Of a stretch of 64,000 nucleotides of DNA, positions 17,150 through 26,498 are shown in pieces. Location of the stretch: contig NZ_JADGMV010000007.1 in the NCBI RefSeq assembly GCF_015234355.1, positions 1 through 64,000 on the forward strand, read 5' to 3'. Source of the stretch: Psychrobacter sp. NG25. Lineage in GTDB: Bacteria; Pseudomonadota; Gammaproteobacteria; Pseudomonadales; Moraxellaceae. The notes below the pieces were generated by a model that was not told the origin of the DNA, made no database searches, and saw only the letters and a list, made by a program, of their open reading frames with translations. The translations under genes and the position numbers were made by a program. Position 1 is the first letter of the stretch. Every line of letters starts with the position of its first letter.

Positions 17150-18313
17150 ATGTCCGTCTATACCCAGTTAACCGATGACCAGTTTGCCGCCTTTTGCCAG
17201 AGCTTTGGCGTGTCTTTCGTGCGTGCTATTCCGATTACCCAAGGGATAAAAAACTCAAACTGGTTTATTCAAACGACTGACGATGTAGATGGCGCATACT
17301 CTTATGTATTAACTTTATTCGAAGAGCGTCCACCTGCTGATATCGAAAAAATGGCGGTCATTCTCAATCAGCTAGATGGCAAGTTACCAGTTGCCGCGCC
17401 ACTGGCTGTGACTGATTCGGATGCTGGCACGAATAGTAATAAACGCTATGTGATTCATTATGAAAATAAAGCGATTACGCTAGTGCCATGCCTAGCAGGG
17501 TCGCATCCAGAACAAACCACGCAAGCGATGTGCCATGATATCGGTGCTGCGCTAGCGATGTTGCATGAGACGTTGCAAGCATTACAACCTGCTGAGCAGT
17601 ATGGCGTGCCTTTATACCCGTGGGCAGACGTACGCGACCGTGAAATGCAGTTTATGCCAGGTGACGAAGCCAAGTTAATGAGTGATATTTGGCGCTCTTA
17701 CACAGAGTTGCCACTGACAACGTTGCCAAATGGTTTGTGTCATTTGGATATGTTTGCGGACAACACCCTATGGAATCTGCAAAAAGGGGAAGAGCGTCTT
17801 ACAGGTCTATTGGACTTTACCGAGGTCAGTGTTGAGCATTATGTGATGGATATTGCCATTACCATCAATGACTTTTGTACTACGTGGGGCATGGCTGAGC
17901 AAGGCGAGTCAGTGAATTTTGACCGTAGTAAAATGGCGGCATTCTTACAAGGGTATGAGTCTAAACGCTCACTTGGCATTGATGAAAAACGTGCGTTGCC
18001 TGTTATGCTAGCCAAAGCGGCAGTGATATTTTGGCTTTTACGCTTAAATGTTATCCATTACAACCGTACCGAAGGTCGTACAGGTGATAACATCATGGTC
18101 AAAAACCCTGACTTGATGAAACGTCTGGCCGCTTATCACTGGGCGCATGTTGAAAAATCGCAAAACACCGTATTTGTGCTTTCTAGAACTACATCAGACA
18201 ATCAAATAGTCGGTGTGTTTAGCAGCATCAGGCAAGCTGAGCAAGCCCGTGAAAAATTGAGCAATAGTAGTGAGTTCGCAATCAAAGAATATACGCTGGA
18301 TCAATTGTCGTAA
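17150..18313 (+). CDS. thrB: homoserine kinase (APH-fold type) with extra C-terminal module
   Basis: A 387-residue kinase of the aminoglycoside-phosphotransferase fold, matching the ThrB type used by pseudomonads rather than the GHMP kinase. GIKNSNWFIQT, the HLDMFADNTLW catalytic loop (HxDxxxxN) and the LLDFTEVSVEHYVMDIAITINDFC metal motif are present. It phosphorylates homoserine for threonine synthesis. The catalytic part ends near residue 340; the last ~45 residues (VFVLSRTTSDNQIVGVFSS then QAEQAREKL) form a small extra module resembling DUF7336-type add-ons. Divergent from hisF. Confidence 0.9.
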   Translation: MSVYTQLTDDQFAAFCQSFGVSFVRAIPITQGIKNSNWFIQTTDDVDGAYSYVLTLFEERPPADIEKMAVILNQLDGKLPVAAPLAVTDSDAGTNSNKRYVIHYENKAITLVPCLAGSHPEQTTQAMCHDIGAALAMLHETLQALQPAEQYGVPLYPWADVRDREMQFMPGDEAKLMSDIWRSYTELPLTTLPNGLCHLDMFADNTLWNLQKGEERLTGLLDFTEVSVEHYVMDIAITINDFCTTWGMAEQGESVNFDRSKMAAFLQGYESKRSLGIDEKRALPVMLAKAAVIFWLLRLNVIHYNRTEGRTGDNIMVKNPDLMKRLAAYHWAHVEKSQNTVFVLSRTTSDNQIVGVFSSIRQAEQAREKLSNSSEFAIKEYTLDQLS

Positions 18314-18360
18314 GCATTGCTTATTCATTTATTCTGGTACCAAAACCATAAGGCGATCCC

Positions 18361-18705
18361 ATGACCGATCAAGTTGATAACTGGCACAAACTGGCACGCT
18401 ACGACACGAATATGCAAGGCGAGCTGCATGCCAATTTGCTGAGAAATAATAACATTACGGTATCTATGCAAGCGCTGAGTAGCATTCCTGGTATGAACTC
18501 AGGGGCGGTGCTGTGGGTACAAGATACGGATTTGGCAGAAGCTCAGCGTATCCTAGCGACCATTCCAGCTGATGGCGCGGCCTTGCTGGATGAGATGAGT
18601 GATGCGGACTTTGATGCGCTATCTGACGCTCAAAGTAACTCTACTCAAAGCAACCCGATAATAAATGATGATTTGCTTAATAATAAAAATGGCGGTAACG
18701 ATTAA
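18361..18705 (+). CDS. DUF2007 domain-containing protein
   Basis: A 114-residue small soluble protein. Residues 7-70 fit the DUF2007 (putative signal transducing) domain: WHKLARYDTNMQGELHANLLRNNNI, then ALWVQ-like strand and DLAEAQRILA. This ACT-like domain has no defined function. The acidic C-terminal tail (SDADFDALSDAQSN) looks disordered. Its stop codon directly abuts the next ATG (TAA-ATG), so the two are translationally coupled; thrB lies 47 bp upstream. Confidence 0.82.
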   Translation: MTDQVDNWHKLARYDTNMQGELHANLLRNNNITVSMQALSSIPGMNSGAVLWVQDTDLAEAQRILATIPADGAALLDEMSDADFDALSDAQSNSTQSNPIINDDLLNNKNGGND

Positions 18706-19614
18706 ATGTGTCAACTCTTAGGAATGAACTGCAACACCCCAACGGATATTGGCTTTAGCTTTGCAGGGTTTCGCAAGCGCGGCGGAATGACTGACAGCCA
18801 CGAAGATGGCTTTGGCATTGCGTTTTTTGAACGCAGTGACTGTGTGAATAGTGATAAAGCGGCAAATGACTCAACAGGTCTGCGTCTGTTTCATGACAAT
18901 CGCCCAAGCCATTTATCACCAGTGGCCGACTTGGTCAATAACTATCCAATCAAAGCCATGAACGTCATTGCGCATATTCGCAAGGCTACTCAAGGGCAAA
19001 ACTGCTTGGCGAACACGCATCCATTCGTCCGTGAAGTCTGGGGTGAGCAGTGGGTGTTTGCGCACAATGGACAGATGAATAGCGAATTTATTAAACGCTG
19101 TCAGCGCTTACAAGACAATGGTAATGGCTCACATTGCCAACCAGTTGGTTCAACTGACTCCGAAATGGCATTTTGTTATTTGGTCAATCGTCTAAAAAGC
19201 AGCTTTAAAACTCGTCCTGATGATCAGACACTGTTTAACTTTTTGACCACGCAATGCCGCTATTTATCTGCTAATGGCTTATTTAATTGTTTGATATCAA
19301 ATGGCAGGTGGCAACTGGCCTATGCGGGTAGCTTATTATTTTATCTCACGCGTAAAGCACCATTTGGTGAAGCGAAATTGGCTGACGATGACTTGGCGAT
19401 TAACTTTGGCGATGTGACGACAGATGCAGATAAAGTCACTATTTTGGTCACTGTACCATTGACAGAAAATGAGAAATGGCAACAGTTAGCGGTCAATGAA
19501 TGCTTAATATTTCAAGATGGCGATGTCATTTATAAAGACAGCCCAAGCCAGCGCAAGTTTTTGACCGTTGATGAAGGTATTGCGATTGCACGAGCGGTTG
19601 GGGCGAGTGTTTAG
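18706..19614 (+). CDS. class II glutamine amidotransferase (YafJ type)
   Basis: A 302-residue stand-alone class II glutaminase-like protein. The nucleophile is Cys2 after Met removal (MCQLLGMNCNTP). HEDGFGIAFF (32-41), HIRKATQG (87-94), NTHPF and VFAHNGQMN are the conserved glutaminase pocket. No synthetase domain follows, as in YafJ; the acceptor is unknown. It starts at the base after the DUF2007 stop codon. Confidence 0.88.
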   Translation: MCQLLGMNCNTPTDIGFSFAGFRKRGGMTDSHEDGFGIAFFERSDCVNSDKAANDSTGLRLFHDNRPSHLSPVADLVNNYPIKAMNVIAHIRKATQGQNCLANTHPFVREVWGEQWVFAHNGQMNSEFIKRCQRLQDNGNGSHCQPVGSTDSEMAFCYLVNRLKSSFKTRPDDQTLFNFLTTQCRYLSANGLFNCLISNGRWQLAYAGSLLFYLTRKAPFGEAKLADDDLAINFGDVTTDADKVTILVTVPLTENEKWQQLAVNECLIFQDGDVIYKDSPSQRKFLTVDEGIAIARAVGASV

Positions 19615-19638
19615 GGAGTGGCAAATATTTAATATTGT

Positions 19639-20214
19639 TTAAATATACATTCCACAACACCGTTTAAACTTATCTCCAGAACCACAAATGCACGGTTGCT
19701 TTTGGCTGACAGTCATCGCAACCGTTGGATCTAAGAAGTACCAGCGCGTATCATTATTGGCTTTATTTGTAACCTTTACAAAGGCAGACAGTTCATGGTG
19801 TGCCTGTATGTTCTTTTCTAAACTACTAGTTGTTTCCTCATGGCTTTTAAAATAAGCCTTAAACTCAACCTGTGCATGTCTTTTACCAAGTTTTGGCATG
19901 TGCTCTACAATTTCCAATCCTGCCCAGTCCGTCTCTTTTGCCCAACTCTCAATCGCATTAATATCAAGCAAGTTTTGCTGCGCGGGTAGCGTAGTCTTGA
20001 CGATATACTCTGGCTTAACCAACACAAACGCACTATAGCGCGTGCGCATCAATCGCTCGGCAGAGTCTGCATATATGCCATCTGATTGATCAACTTCTTC
20101 ATGACAAAGACTATCATGATAAGGTTGGCAACAATCTTTATAAAGTAGCGCTGAGCTGACAGATTGTGATGCTGGACTGATTTGGCAAGGGCAAGTATCT
20201 GGGTAAGATTGCAT
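19639..20214 (-). CDS. YchJ family protein with SEC-C zinc motif
   Basis: A 191-residue YchJ-like protein. It has an N-terminal CPC..YKDCCQPYHD motif, the central domain with RYSAFVLVKPEYIVKTTLP, and a C-terminal SEC-C zinc-binding motif (CICGSGDKFKRCCG). Function is not known; the zinc motif suggests protein or ribosome contact. It is convergent with the amidotransferase gene. The unusual element is an inserted linker near 140-155 (HEETTSSLEKNIQAHHE). Confidence 0.87.
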   Translation of the reverse strand: MQSYPDTCPCQISPASQSVSSALLYKDCCQPYHDSLCHEEVDQSDGIYADSAERLMRTRYSAFVLVKPEYIVKTTLPAQQNLLDINAIESWAKETDWAGLEIVEHMPKLGKRHAQVEFKAYFKSHEETTSSLEKNIQAHHELSAFVKVTNKANNDTRWYFLDPTVAMTVSQKQPCICGSGDKFKRCCGMYI

Positions 20215-20259
20215 GGGTTACTCTAATTATCGTTTGGATTTTACGGCTTTAAGGTGCTT

Positions 20260-20976
20260 TTATTGCAGCATGCTCTTTATTAACTCTGGCAATATGCCAA
20301 CTTTGAGCTGTGCCCATGGTGCTGGGTCACGTAGCTGCGCCCAAAACGCCTCAAAAGGCGGTGCCATATAGACCAGTATAGCGAGCAAGGTATATAGCAA
20401 TAAATACCACCATTTGTCGTCATGTTTATAAAACTTCATCGCCGTACCCGATGAGCGTTTCATTTTCATATTGGATAAATTGACACTATACAGCTCGTCC
20501 AGTGATAAATGTACCATCGCACCGCCGAATAAGAATAAACCGTAAAACCAGCTGGTCGTCAGTGGCAGCTGCGCCCCATAATAGCTCAAGCACGTCAAAC
20601 CCAGTCCCAGTATCGCCATATACGGCACAGAATGTATGACGCCGCGATGCACAGTCATAGTAGTAAAAATATGAAAGACCACATAACGCATAAAACCGTA
20701 GCCAGCTAGCCACAATACTATCAATGCCAGTAAGCTCAAATCACTACGCCAATGCATGACCAGGCCAAAGGCAAATATAAACGAGGTAATATTAAAACCG
20801 AGCTTAATCGGTGTGGAATTATCAGAATCTAAGTCCGGTAATAACCCACCAATAGTACCAAGCGCCACGCACACTAAAAAGCCTGAATCATCAATCAATC
20901 CAGCTTTATAAACCGTCAAACTCAGTGTGCCGCTGACCATAAATGCGACGTTTAAATGGGTATTAAAATTTGCCAT
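20260..20976 (-). CDS. membrane-bound metal-dependent hydrolase, YdjM/DUF457 family
   Basis: A 238-residue polytopic membrane protein with about six hydrophobic segments. The family hallmarks are GGLLPDLDSDNS (residues 43-54), VHRGVIHSVPYMAILG (near 112-127) and the HLSLDELYSVN stretch, which supply conserved His/Asp residues. E. coli YdjM is SOS-induced; no LexA box was identified here. The role is unknown. It lies 45 bp after the 20.2-kb YchJ gene start on the same strand and may share its transcript. Confidence 0.85.
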   Translation of the reverse strand: MANFNTHLNVAFMVSGTLSLTVYKAGLIDDSGFLVCVALGTIGGLLPDLDSDNSTPIKLGFNITSFIFAFGLVMHWRSDLSLLALIVLWLAGYGFMRYVVFHIFTTMTVHRGVIHSVPYMAILGLGLTCLSYYGAQLPLTTSWFYGLFLFGGAMVHLSLDELYSVNLSNMKMKRSSGTAMKFYKHDDKWWYLLLYTLLAILVYMAPPFEAFWAQLRDPAPWAQLKVGILPELIKSMLQ

Positions 20977-21087
20977 AAAATCATTTATCCATAGCGCTCA
21001 AAAAGACCTTTCGAGCGGCGTATCTAGCAGTAAAAAAGCGCACCATGATACCATAGCGTAGCCAAATGCTTAACAGAGAACGCTCCT

Positions 21088-22095
21088 ATGCTTACCACTG
21101 ATTCCCCCGTTACCCTTGATGCTGATGTTTCTTCTGAGATCTCATCTATGCTGGATAAAAACTTCGCTGACATTAATTGGCAAGCACCATGGATGTGCCA
21201 TATAAATCAGCTGAACATCATCAGCGCAACCATTCAAAGCCTAAGTTCATCAAGTGAACAAAACAATGCTATGGCATATGAGGGTCAGCCGATAGATGTC
21301 ATTGCGGGTGTATTAAACAATGCATTTAATCAGCAAAGCAGTTATGGGCAGAGCAGTCATGAGCAAGCAGAACTACCAACGACTAAGCCTACTCATAATA
21401 ATCAAGCCCATACCTTAAAGTTCGTCTCACAGGATGCGCTACCTGAAGGCGAAGCATATGAAAGCTTTATTGCGACGACTGGCAATATCCCGACGCGTGA
21501 TAATTTGCATGATTTATTTAACGGCAGTATTTGGCTGACGTTTCCGAAGACTAAGGCGTTGCTCAATTATTATCATATGCTAGAAATAGCTGCGCAAGGT
21601 ATCAATGCGAGTAGAGGGCGTGTGCGCGATACCATTACCGTATTTGATGAAAATGGTGCAGTGCTCGTCACGGCAGATCCAAATATTGGTGAAGCGTTAA
21701 TTGGGTTTGATTGGCAGGCAAGTTTGGTGACACCGCGCCCTAAGTGGGACGAACCACAACAGCCCACTAGCCATGCACAAGCAGCGGTATATATTTTTGG
21801 TCACGCCTTACTTGAGCAGTTGATAAAGCCGCGTAAACCCTTATGTGCGCACAGTATAGTTATCAATGTCGCTCAGGACTTTTTTGCATTATCACTGTCT
21901 GAGCGGATGAATTGCTTGGATGAAAAAGTTGCTGAATACATGGACACATTATTATCAAAAGATGATGTTACCCCGCGCCAGCTTGCACCGTTGCCTATTT
22001 TGGGTGTGCCACACTTTTGGCCAGACAATACTGACCCGAGTTTTTACGATGATGACTATGTTTTTCGCAGTGGTCGTCGCCACGAAAGTAATTAA
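21088..22095 (+). CDS. DUF3025 domain-containing protein
   Basis: A 335-residue soluble protein of the DUF3025 family. Diagnostic pieces are LFNGSIWLTFPKTKALLNYYH (near 145-165), FGHALLEQLIKPRKPLCAHSIVI and the C-terminal LGVPHFWPDNTDPSFYDDDYVFR. Function is unknown. Residues 50-115 contain a low-complexity Gln/Ser stretch not usual in the family. It is divergent from the YdjM-like gene and precedes acnA. Confidence 0.85.
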   Translation: MLTTDSPVTLDADVSSEISSMLDKNFADINWQAPWMCHINQLNIISATIQSLSSSSEQNNAMAYEGQPIDVIAGVLNNAFNQQSSYGQSSHEQAELPTTKPTHNNQAHTLKFVSQDALPEGEAYESFIATTGNIPTRDNLHDLFNGSIWLTFPKTKALLNYYHMLEIAAQGINASRGRVRDTITVFDENGAVLVTADPNIGEALIGFDWQASLVTPRPKWDEPQQPTSHAQAAVYIFGHALLEQLIKPRKPLCAHSIVINVAQDFFALSLSERMNCLDEKVAEYMDTLLSKDDVTPRQLAPLPILGVPHFWPDNTDPSFYDDDYVFRSGRRHESN

Positions 22096-22410
22096 TGTGA
22101 AATGACTGAAGGTAGTGGTGGATCAGTGGCTAAGCCTTTGTTACGTTTACGATTGTGCCACGATTTGACTACGTCTAGACGTTAACAAAGGTTGATATAT
22201 TTGTTATGGTAAAAGAACGTTATTATTAAATGATAGAGAAAGTATTTAAAAAGTATTTAGCCATTTTATTTATTGAGATTTATATCTCCTCATTTCAAAT
22301 AACGATGAACTTTAATAAATAATGATGAAGGATTTATCTAGCCACCAATTATCAGCACAAGCGTAAGACTGCTTATGTTCAGGATATATAACAACGATAA
22401 GGAAGCTACT
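22096..22410. other. Leader region of acnA
   Basis: It contains CCTTTGTTACGT (22135-22146) facing ACGTTAACAAAGG (22179-22191), a long imperfect inverted repeat that includes a perfect 12-bp palindrome (ACGTCTAGACGT, 22171-22182). TTGTTA-N17-TATTAA near 22211-22239 is a possible promoter. No gene is present. Confidence 0.5.
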
Positions 22411-25239
22411 ATGAGCGATATTTTTGATGTAAAAGACACAATTGCGGTCGATGGCAAGGAACACGCCTACTACAGCTTGCCAGCGCTAACCAAAACCTAC
22501 GAAAACATCAGTAAACTGCCATTTTGCATGAAAATCGTACTAGAGAACCTATTACGTAATGAAGACGGCGGTCAATCAGTCGGGAAAAACCACATCGAAG
22601 CCGTTGCCAACTGGGATGCAGGCGCAGAAGCGTCAAAAGAAATCGCCTTTATGCCAGCACGTGTGGTGTTGCAGGATTTCACTGGTGTGCCTTCAGTGGT
22701 CGATTTGGCTGCGATGCGTGATGCGGTGGTTGAGCTGGGCGGAAAGGCCGAGCAAATCAATCCGTTCATCCCTAGTGAGCTGGTCGTCGATCATTCTGTG
22801 CAAGTGGATGCTTATGGTCGCGAAGACGCGCTAGATCTCAACGAAAAAATAGAATTTAAGCGTAATAATGAGCGTTATGAGTTCCTACATTGGGGTCGTA
22901 ATGCTTTTGAAAATTTCGTCGTCGTACCACCAGCCACAGGTATCGTGCATCAGGTCAATCTTGAGTATCTAGCCCGTGTCGTGATGGCTGCTGATGTAGA
23001 TGGTGAGCTGACGGCTTATCCAGATACGGTGTTTGGTACAGATAGCCATACCACGATGATTAATGGTATCGGCGTGCTGGGTTGGGGTGTGGGCGGTATC
23101 GAAGCAGAAGCGGCCATGCTCGGTCAGCCATCTTCAATGCTAATTCCACAAGTGGTTGGCTTTGAGTTGAAAGGCAAGCTAACTGAAGGTGTCACTGCGA
23201 CAGATTTGGTATTGCGTGTGGTCGAGATGCTACGTGCGCATGGTGTGGTTGGTAAGTTTGTCGAATTCTATGGCGAAGGTTTGCACAGTATGCCACTGGC
23301 TGATCGTGCCACTATTGCCAATATGTCACCAGAGTATGGTGCGACTTGTGGTATCTTCCCAATTGACCAAATGGCGATTGATTATCTGCGCCTATCTGGT
23401 CGTGATGAAGCACAAATTGAGTTGGTCGAAAAGTATGCCAAGGCGCAAGGCCTATGGCATGATGCTGATACTCCAGCTGCAACTTATTCAAGCAAGCTAG
23501 AGTTAGATTTGTCTTCTGTACAGCCAGCACTTGCTGGTCCAAACTTACCACAGCAACGTATCAATCTGTCTGATATGCATGAGAAGTTCGGTGAAACGTT
23601 AGAAAAAATGACCAAAGATCGCAAGTCAGAAGTAGAAGGCAAAGTACGCTTTGACCAAGAGGGCGGTGAGCAAGAACAAGCTGAACATTTAGCAGCTCAG
23701 CCAAAAATGAACGATGACCAAGATGATGGTTATCAGCCTGCAAATGGGGTCTTCTCGACCGTTAGTATCGATGAGAAAGACCACAAGCTACGTGATGGTT
23801 CAGTCGTGATTGCCGCCATTACTTCTTGTACCAACACCTCAAACCCTGCGGTTATGATTGGTGCAGGTTTAGTCGCCAAAAAAGCAGCAGCTAAAGGCCT
23901 GAAAGCCAAGCCATGGGTCAAAACGTCATTAGCACCTGGTTCAAAAGTCGTGACCGATTACCTAGAAAAAACCAAGCTGATGGATGAGCTAGAAAAAACA
24001 GGCTTCTATCTAGTAGGTTATGGTTGCACCACGTGTATCGGTAACTCAGGACCATTGCTTGAAAGTATCGAAAAAGGTATCGAAGAAAACGACCTAGTCG
24101 CTGCTGCCGTATTATCAGGCAACCGTAACTTTGAAGGTCGTATTCACTCACACGTCAAAGCCAGTTATTTAGCCTCACCACCGTTGGTTGTCGCTTATGC
24201 GTTGGCAGGTACGGTCGATATTGATATGACCACGCATCCGCTGGGTCAGGATCAAGATGGCAATGATGTGTTCTTAAAAGACATCTGGCCAACGTCAGAA
24301 GAGATCAATGAGCTGATTGCTAATAATATCGACGCAGATATGTTCCGCAAAAACTACGGTGAAGTGTTTGCAGGTAGCAAAGCATGGAATGCAATTAGTT
24401 CTGCAGATAGTCAGTTGTATCCATGGGATGAAGGGTCGACATATATCAAAAACCCACCGTTCTTTGATGGCATGACCATGGAGCCAGAAGGTATCCCTGA
24501 TATCGAAGGCGCACGTATCTTAGGTCTATTCGGTGATTCAATCACTACTGATCACATCTCACCAGCGGGTAATATCGACCCAGACTCACCTGCAGGCAAG
24601 TATCTGCAAGAGCGTGGCGTGCTACAAGCCGATTTCAACAGCTATGGCTCACGCCGTGGTAATGATGCGGTTATGACTCGTGGTACCTTTGCCAATATCC
24701 GTATCAAAAACACGATGATGGCTGGCAAAGAGGGCGGTTATACTTATTACTTTAATGGTGATAAAGCCACTCTCCAAGATGGCGAAGAAATGGCCATCTA
24801 TGATGCGGCAATGAAGTATAAAGAAGACAAGCGTCCGCTCGTGGTATTGGGTGGTGCGGAATATGGCTCTGGCTCTAGCCGTGATTGGGCTGCGAAGGGT
24901 ACGATTTTACTCGGTGTGAAAGCAGTATTGACCAGCTCATTTGAGCGTATTCACCGTTCAAACCTAGTCGGTATGGGTGTGTTGCCATTAACCTTTAAAG
25001 AAGGTGAAAATGCAGCGACCTATAACCTAGACGGTTCTGAAGTGTTTAGCATCACTGGTTTAGATAATGGTGAAAGCAAAACAGCGACAGTCACGGCTAC
25101 ACGTGCTGATGACTCAACTGAAAGCTTTGATGTTAATGTCATGCTACAAACGCCAAAAGAGCGTGAATATGTGCGTCACGGCGGCGTATTGCACTATGTG
25201 CTACGTCAGCTGGCTGCTGAGAGTAAAGAAGCAGGCTAG
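22411..25239 (+). CDS. acnA: aconitate hydratase A
   Basis: A 942-residue AcnA of the IRP-like class; it isomerises citrate to isocitrate in the TCA cycle. The 4Fe-4S ligands are Cys473 (SCTNTSNP), Cys539 and Cys542 (GCTTCIGNSGP). VPATGIVHQVNLEYLA, GTDSHTTMINGIGVLGWGVGG and the C-terminal GGAEYGSGSSRDWAAKG swivel motif are present. It is about 50 residues longer than the E. coli enzyme, mostly a charged insert near 405-440 (EQEQAEHLAAQPKMNDDQDDG). An upstream ATG (22375) exists, but AAGGAAGC before the ATG at 22411 supports the shorter start. Confidence 0.97.
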   Translation: MSDIFDVKDTIAVDGKEHAYYSLPALTKTYENISKLPFCMKIVLENLLRNEDGGQSVGKNHIEAVANWDAGAEASKEIAFMPARVVLQDFTGVPSVVDLAAMRDAVVELGGKAEQINPFIPSELVVDHSVQVDAYGREDALDLNEKIEFKRNNERYEFLHWGRNAFENFVVVPPATGIVHQVNLEYLARVVMAADVDGELTAYPDTVFGTDSHTTMINGIGVLGWGVGGIEAEAAMLGQPSSMLIPQVVGFELKGKLTEGVTATDLVLRVVEMLRAHGVVGKFVEFYGEGLHSMPLADRATIANMSPEYGATCGIFPIDQMAIDYLRLSGRDEAQIELVEKYAKAQGLWHDADTPAATYSSKLELDLSSVQPALAGPNLPQQRINLSDMHEKFGETLEKMTKDRKSEVEGKVRFDQEGGEQEQAEHLAAQPKMNDDQDDGYQPANGVFSTVSIDEKDHKLRDGSVVIAAITSCTNTSNPAVMIGAGLVAKKAAAKGLKAKPWVKTSLAPGSKVVTDYLEKTKLMDELEKTGFYLVGYGCTTCIGNSGPLLESIEKGIEENDLVAAAVLSGNRNFEGRIHSHVKASYLASPPLVVAYALAGTVDIDMTTHPLGQDQDGNDVFLKDIWPTSEEINELIANNIDADMFRKNYGEVFAGSKAWNAISSADSQLYPWDEGSTYIKNPPFFDGMTMEPEGIPDIEGARILGLFGDSITTDHISPAGNIDPDSPAGKYLQERGVLQADFNSYGSRRGNDAVMTRGTFANIRIKNTMMAGKEGGYTYYFNGDKATLQDGEEMAIYDAAMKYKEDKRPLVVLGGAEYGSGSSRDWAAKGTILLGVKAVLTSSFERIHRSNLVGMGVLPLTFKEGENAATYNLDGSEVFSITGLDNGESKTATVTATRADDSTESFDVNVMLQTPKEREYVRHGGVLHYVLRQLAAESKEAG

Positions 25240-25262
25240 TAATTAGTTAAGCTTCATATGAC

Positions 25263-25306
25263 AAAAAGCCCAATCTTCGACAAAGTAGAGGATTGGGCTT
25301 TTTTAT
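25263..25306 (+). terminator. acnA terminator
   Basis: AAAAAGCCCAATC / GATTGGGCTTTTT stem with a loop around TTCGACAAAGTAGAG, followed by TTTTTATT. Confidence 0.9.
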
Positions 25307-25353
25307 TGTTTGAGAAAAGGGAAAGCAAATAACTGAAAATCTATTTACTTAAC

Positions 25354-25812
25354 TTATCTGAAATTCTCATTCCAGCTCTCTTTAAACACTTTATTTAGGA
25401 ACATTTCTTTATCGATGCTACCATCATCGTTCAAACAAGTCTTATCGACAAAAAGATAGTTCGTCCAACTGATATCAGGAGACAATTCATTGATCTCATT
25501 TACTATGTCAGCTTCACTAATCTCAGAAAAATCTCTAGTAATAAGCTTTTGAGCCAGTTCTAAAATACGACTCTTTGTTTTATACTCGTAAGAATTTGGG
25601 TACTCAGAAATTTTATCAAAAAACTCCTCGTAGTTTACATTCCCATCTTCGTGTACATACTCTTCACTCCAGAATATATAGTCACTCCAAAACGGATCGG
25701 GAGATAATTTGTTTAGTTCAAGGTTTATTTCTATTTGTCTTGGCTCTGAGCATTTGGTATTCAGTAACTCTTCAAGTAGCAAAGTAAATTTTTTCTTAGT
25801 ATCATCGTTCAT
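25354..25812 (-). CDS. hypothetical acidic protein with duplicated segment
   Basis: Not recognised. The 152-residue protein is acidic with no signal peptide or membrane helix. It contains two related halves: ELNKLSPDPFWSDYIFWSEEYVHEDGNVNYEEFFDKI and EINELSPDISWTNYLFVDKTCLNDDGSIDKEMFLNKV, an internal duplication with a shared LSPD(x)xW core and a DGS/N-xxxEEF-like end reminiscent of an EF-hand loop. The frame is open further to a TTG (25848) that overlaps the LysE stop codon; the ATG with GTAGAAG upstream was preferred. Its position after the LysE gene suggests co-transcription. Confidence 0.65.
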   Translation of the reverse strand: MNDDTKKKFTLLLEELLNTKCSEPRQIEINLELNKLSPDPFWSDYIFWSEEYVHEDGNVNYEEFFDKISEYPNSYEYKTKSRILELAQKLITRDFSEISEADIVNEINELSPDISWTNYLFVDKTCLNDDGSIDKEMFLNKVFKESWNENFR

Positions 25813-25844
25813 TATTATGTCTTCTACCGTGTATTCCAATTCTA

Positions 25845-26498
25845 TCAACTCTTCTCAGTCAACAGCTTAATTCCTAGCCCCATAAATACGACACCGCTTA
25901 TTTTATTCATCATTGATTCAATTTTTGGATTCTCTCTTAGTTTTTTGCTGAACTTTGACGCCAGCAGTGCCAAACACAAGCACCATATAAAGCCAGTAAC
26001 AGCAAAGGTCAGTCCTAACATTAAAAATGACAGCATGCCATAAGCGTAGCTTGAGTCAATGAATTGCGGGAAAAATGCGAGGAAGAATAATGCGACTTTT
26101 GGATTAAAGGTATTGGTGAGTACACCTTGCTTGTATATTTGCCAATAGTCTAAAGGTTTGATGAATTTCGGCTTCTCGCTACCCTGCAAACTACTGGCTA
26201 TCAAGGGCTGCTGTTTACTCATTAGCATTTTGACACCCAAATAGCACAAGTAACCGGCACCAATATATTTGACGAGCATAAATGCCGTAGGAGAGTTGGC
26301 AAGCAATACGGACAACCCTAGTGAAGCCAGTAGCGTATGCACCAGAATGCCCGAAGTAATGCCCAACACAGAATAAAACCCTGCCGTTTGCCCCTGCGAA
26401 ATACTACGGGTAATGATGTACATGCTATCCGTGCCTGGAGTTAGGTTTAATAAAATAGCAGCCAAAATAAACCCTAGATAGTTCTCAATACCGAACAT
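25845..26498 (-). CDS. LysE family translocator (amino acid exporter)
   Basis: A 217-residue LysE/RhtB-type exporter with about six membrane helices. ILLNLTPGTDSMYIITRSISQGQTAGFYSVLGITSGILVHTLLA near residues 16-59 and GAGYLCYLGVKML are the family signature, and NPKVALFFLAFFPQFID lies in the second half. It exports amino acids such as threonine or homoserine; the substrate cannot be told. The start is ATG, with TTTGCTATG and an AAAGGGATT ribosome site just before. Confidence 0.9.
   Translation of the reverse strand: MFGIENYLGFILAAILLNLTPGTDSMYIITRSISQGQTAGFYSVLGITSGILVHTLLASLGLSVLLANSPTAFMLVKYIGAGYLCYLGVKMLMSKQQPLIASSLQGSEKPKFIKPLDYWQIYKQGVLTNTFNPKVALFFLAFFPQFIDSSYAYGMLSFLMLGLTFAVTGFIWCLCLALLASKFSKKLRENPKIESMMNKISGVVFMGLGIKLLTEKS

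Noticed and set aside
22559-24151. Several open frames inside acnA in other frames
   Set aside because: All are shadows of the strongly coding acnA frame.
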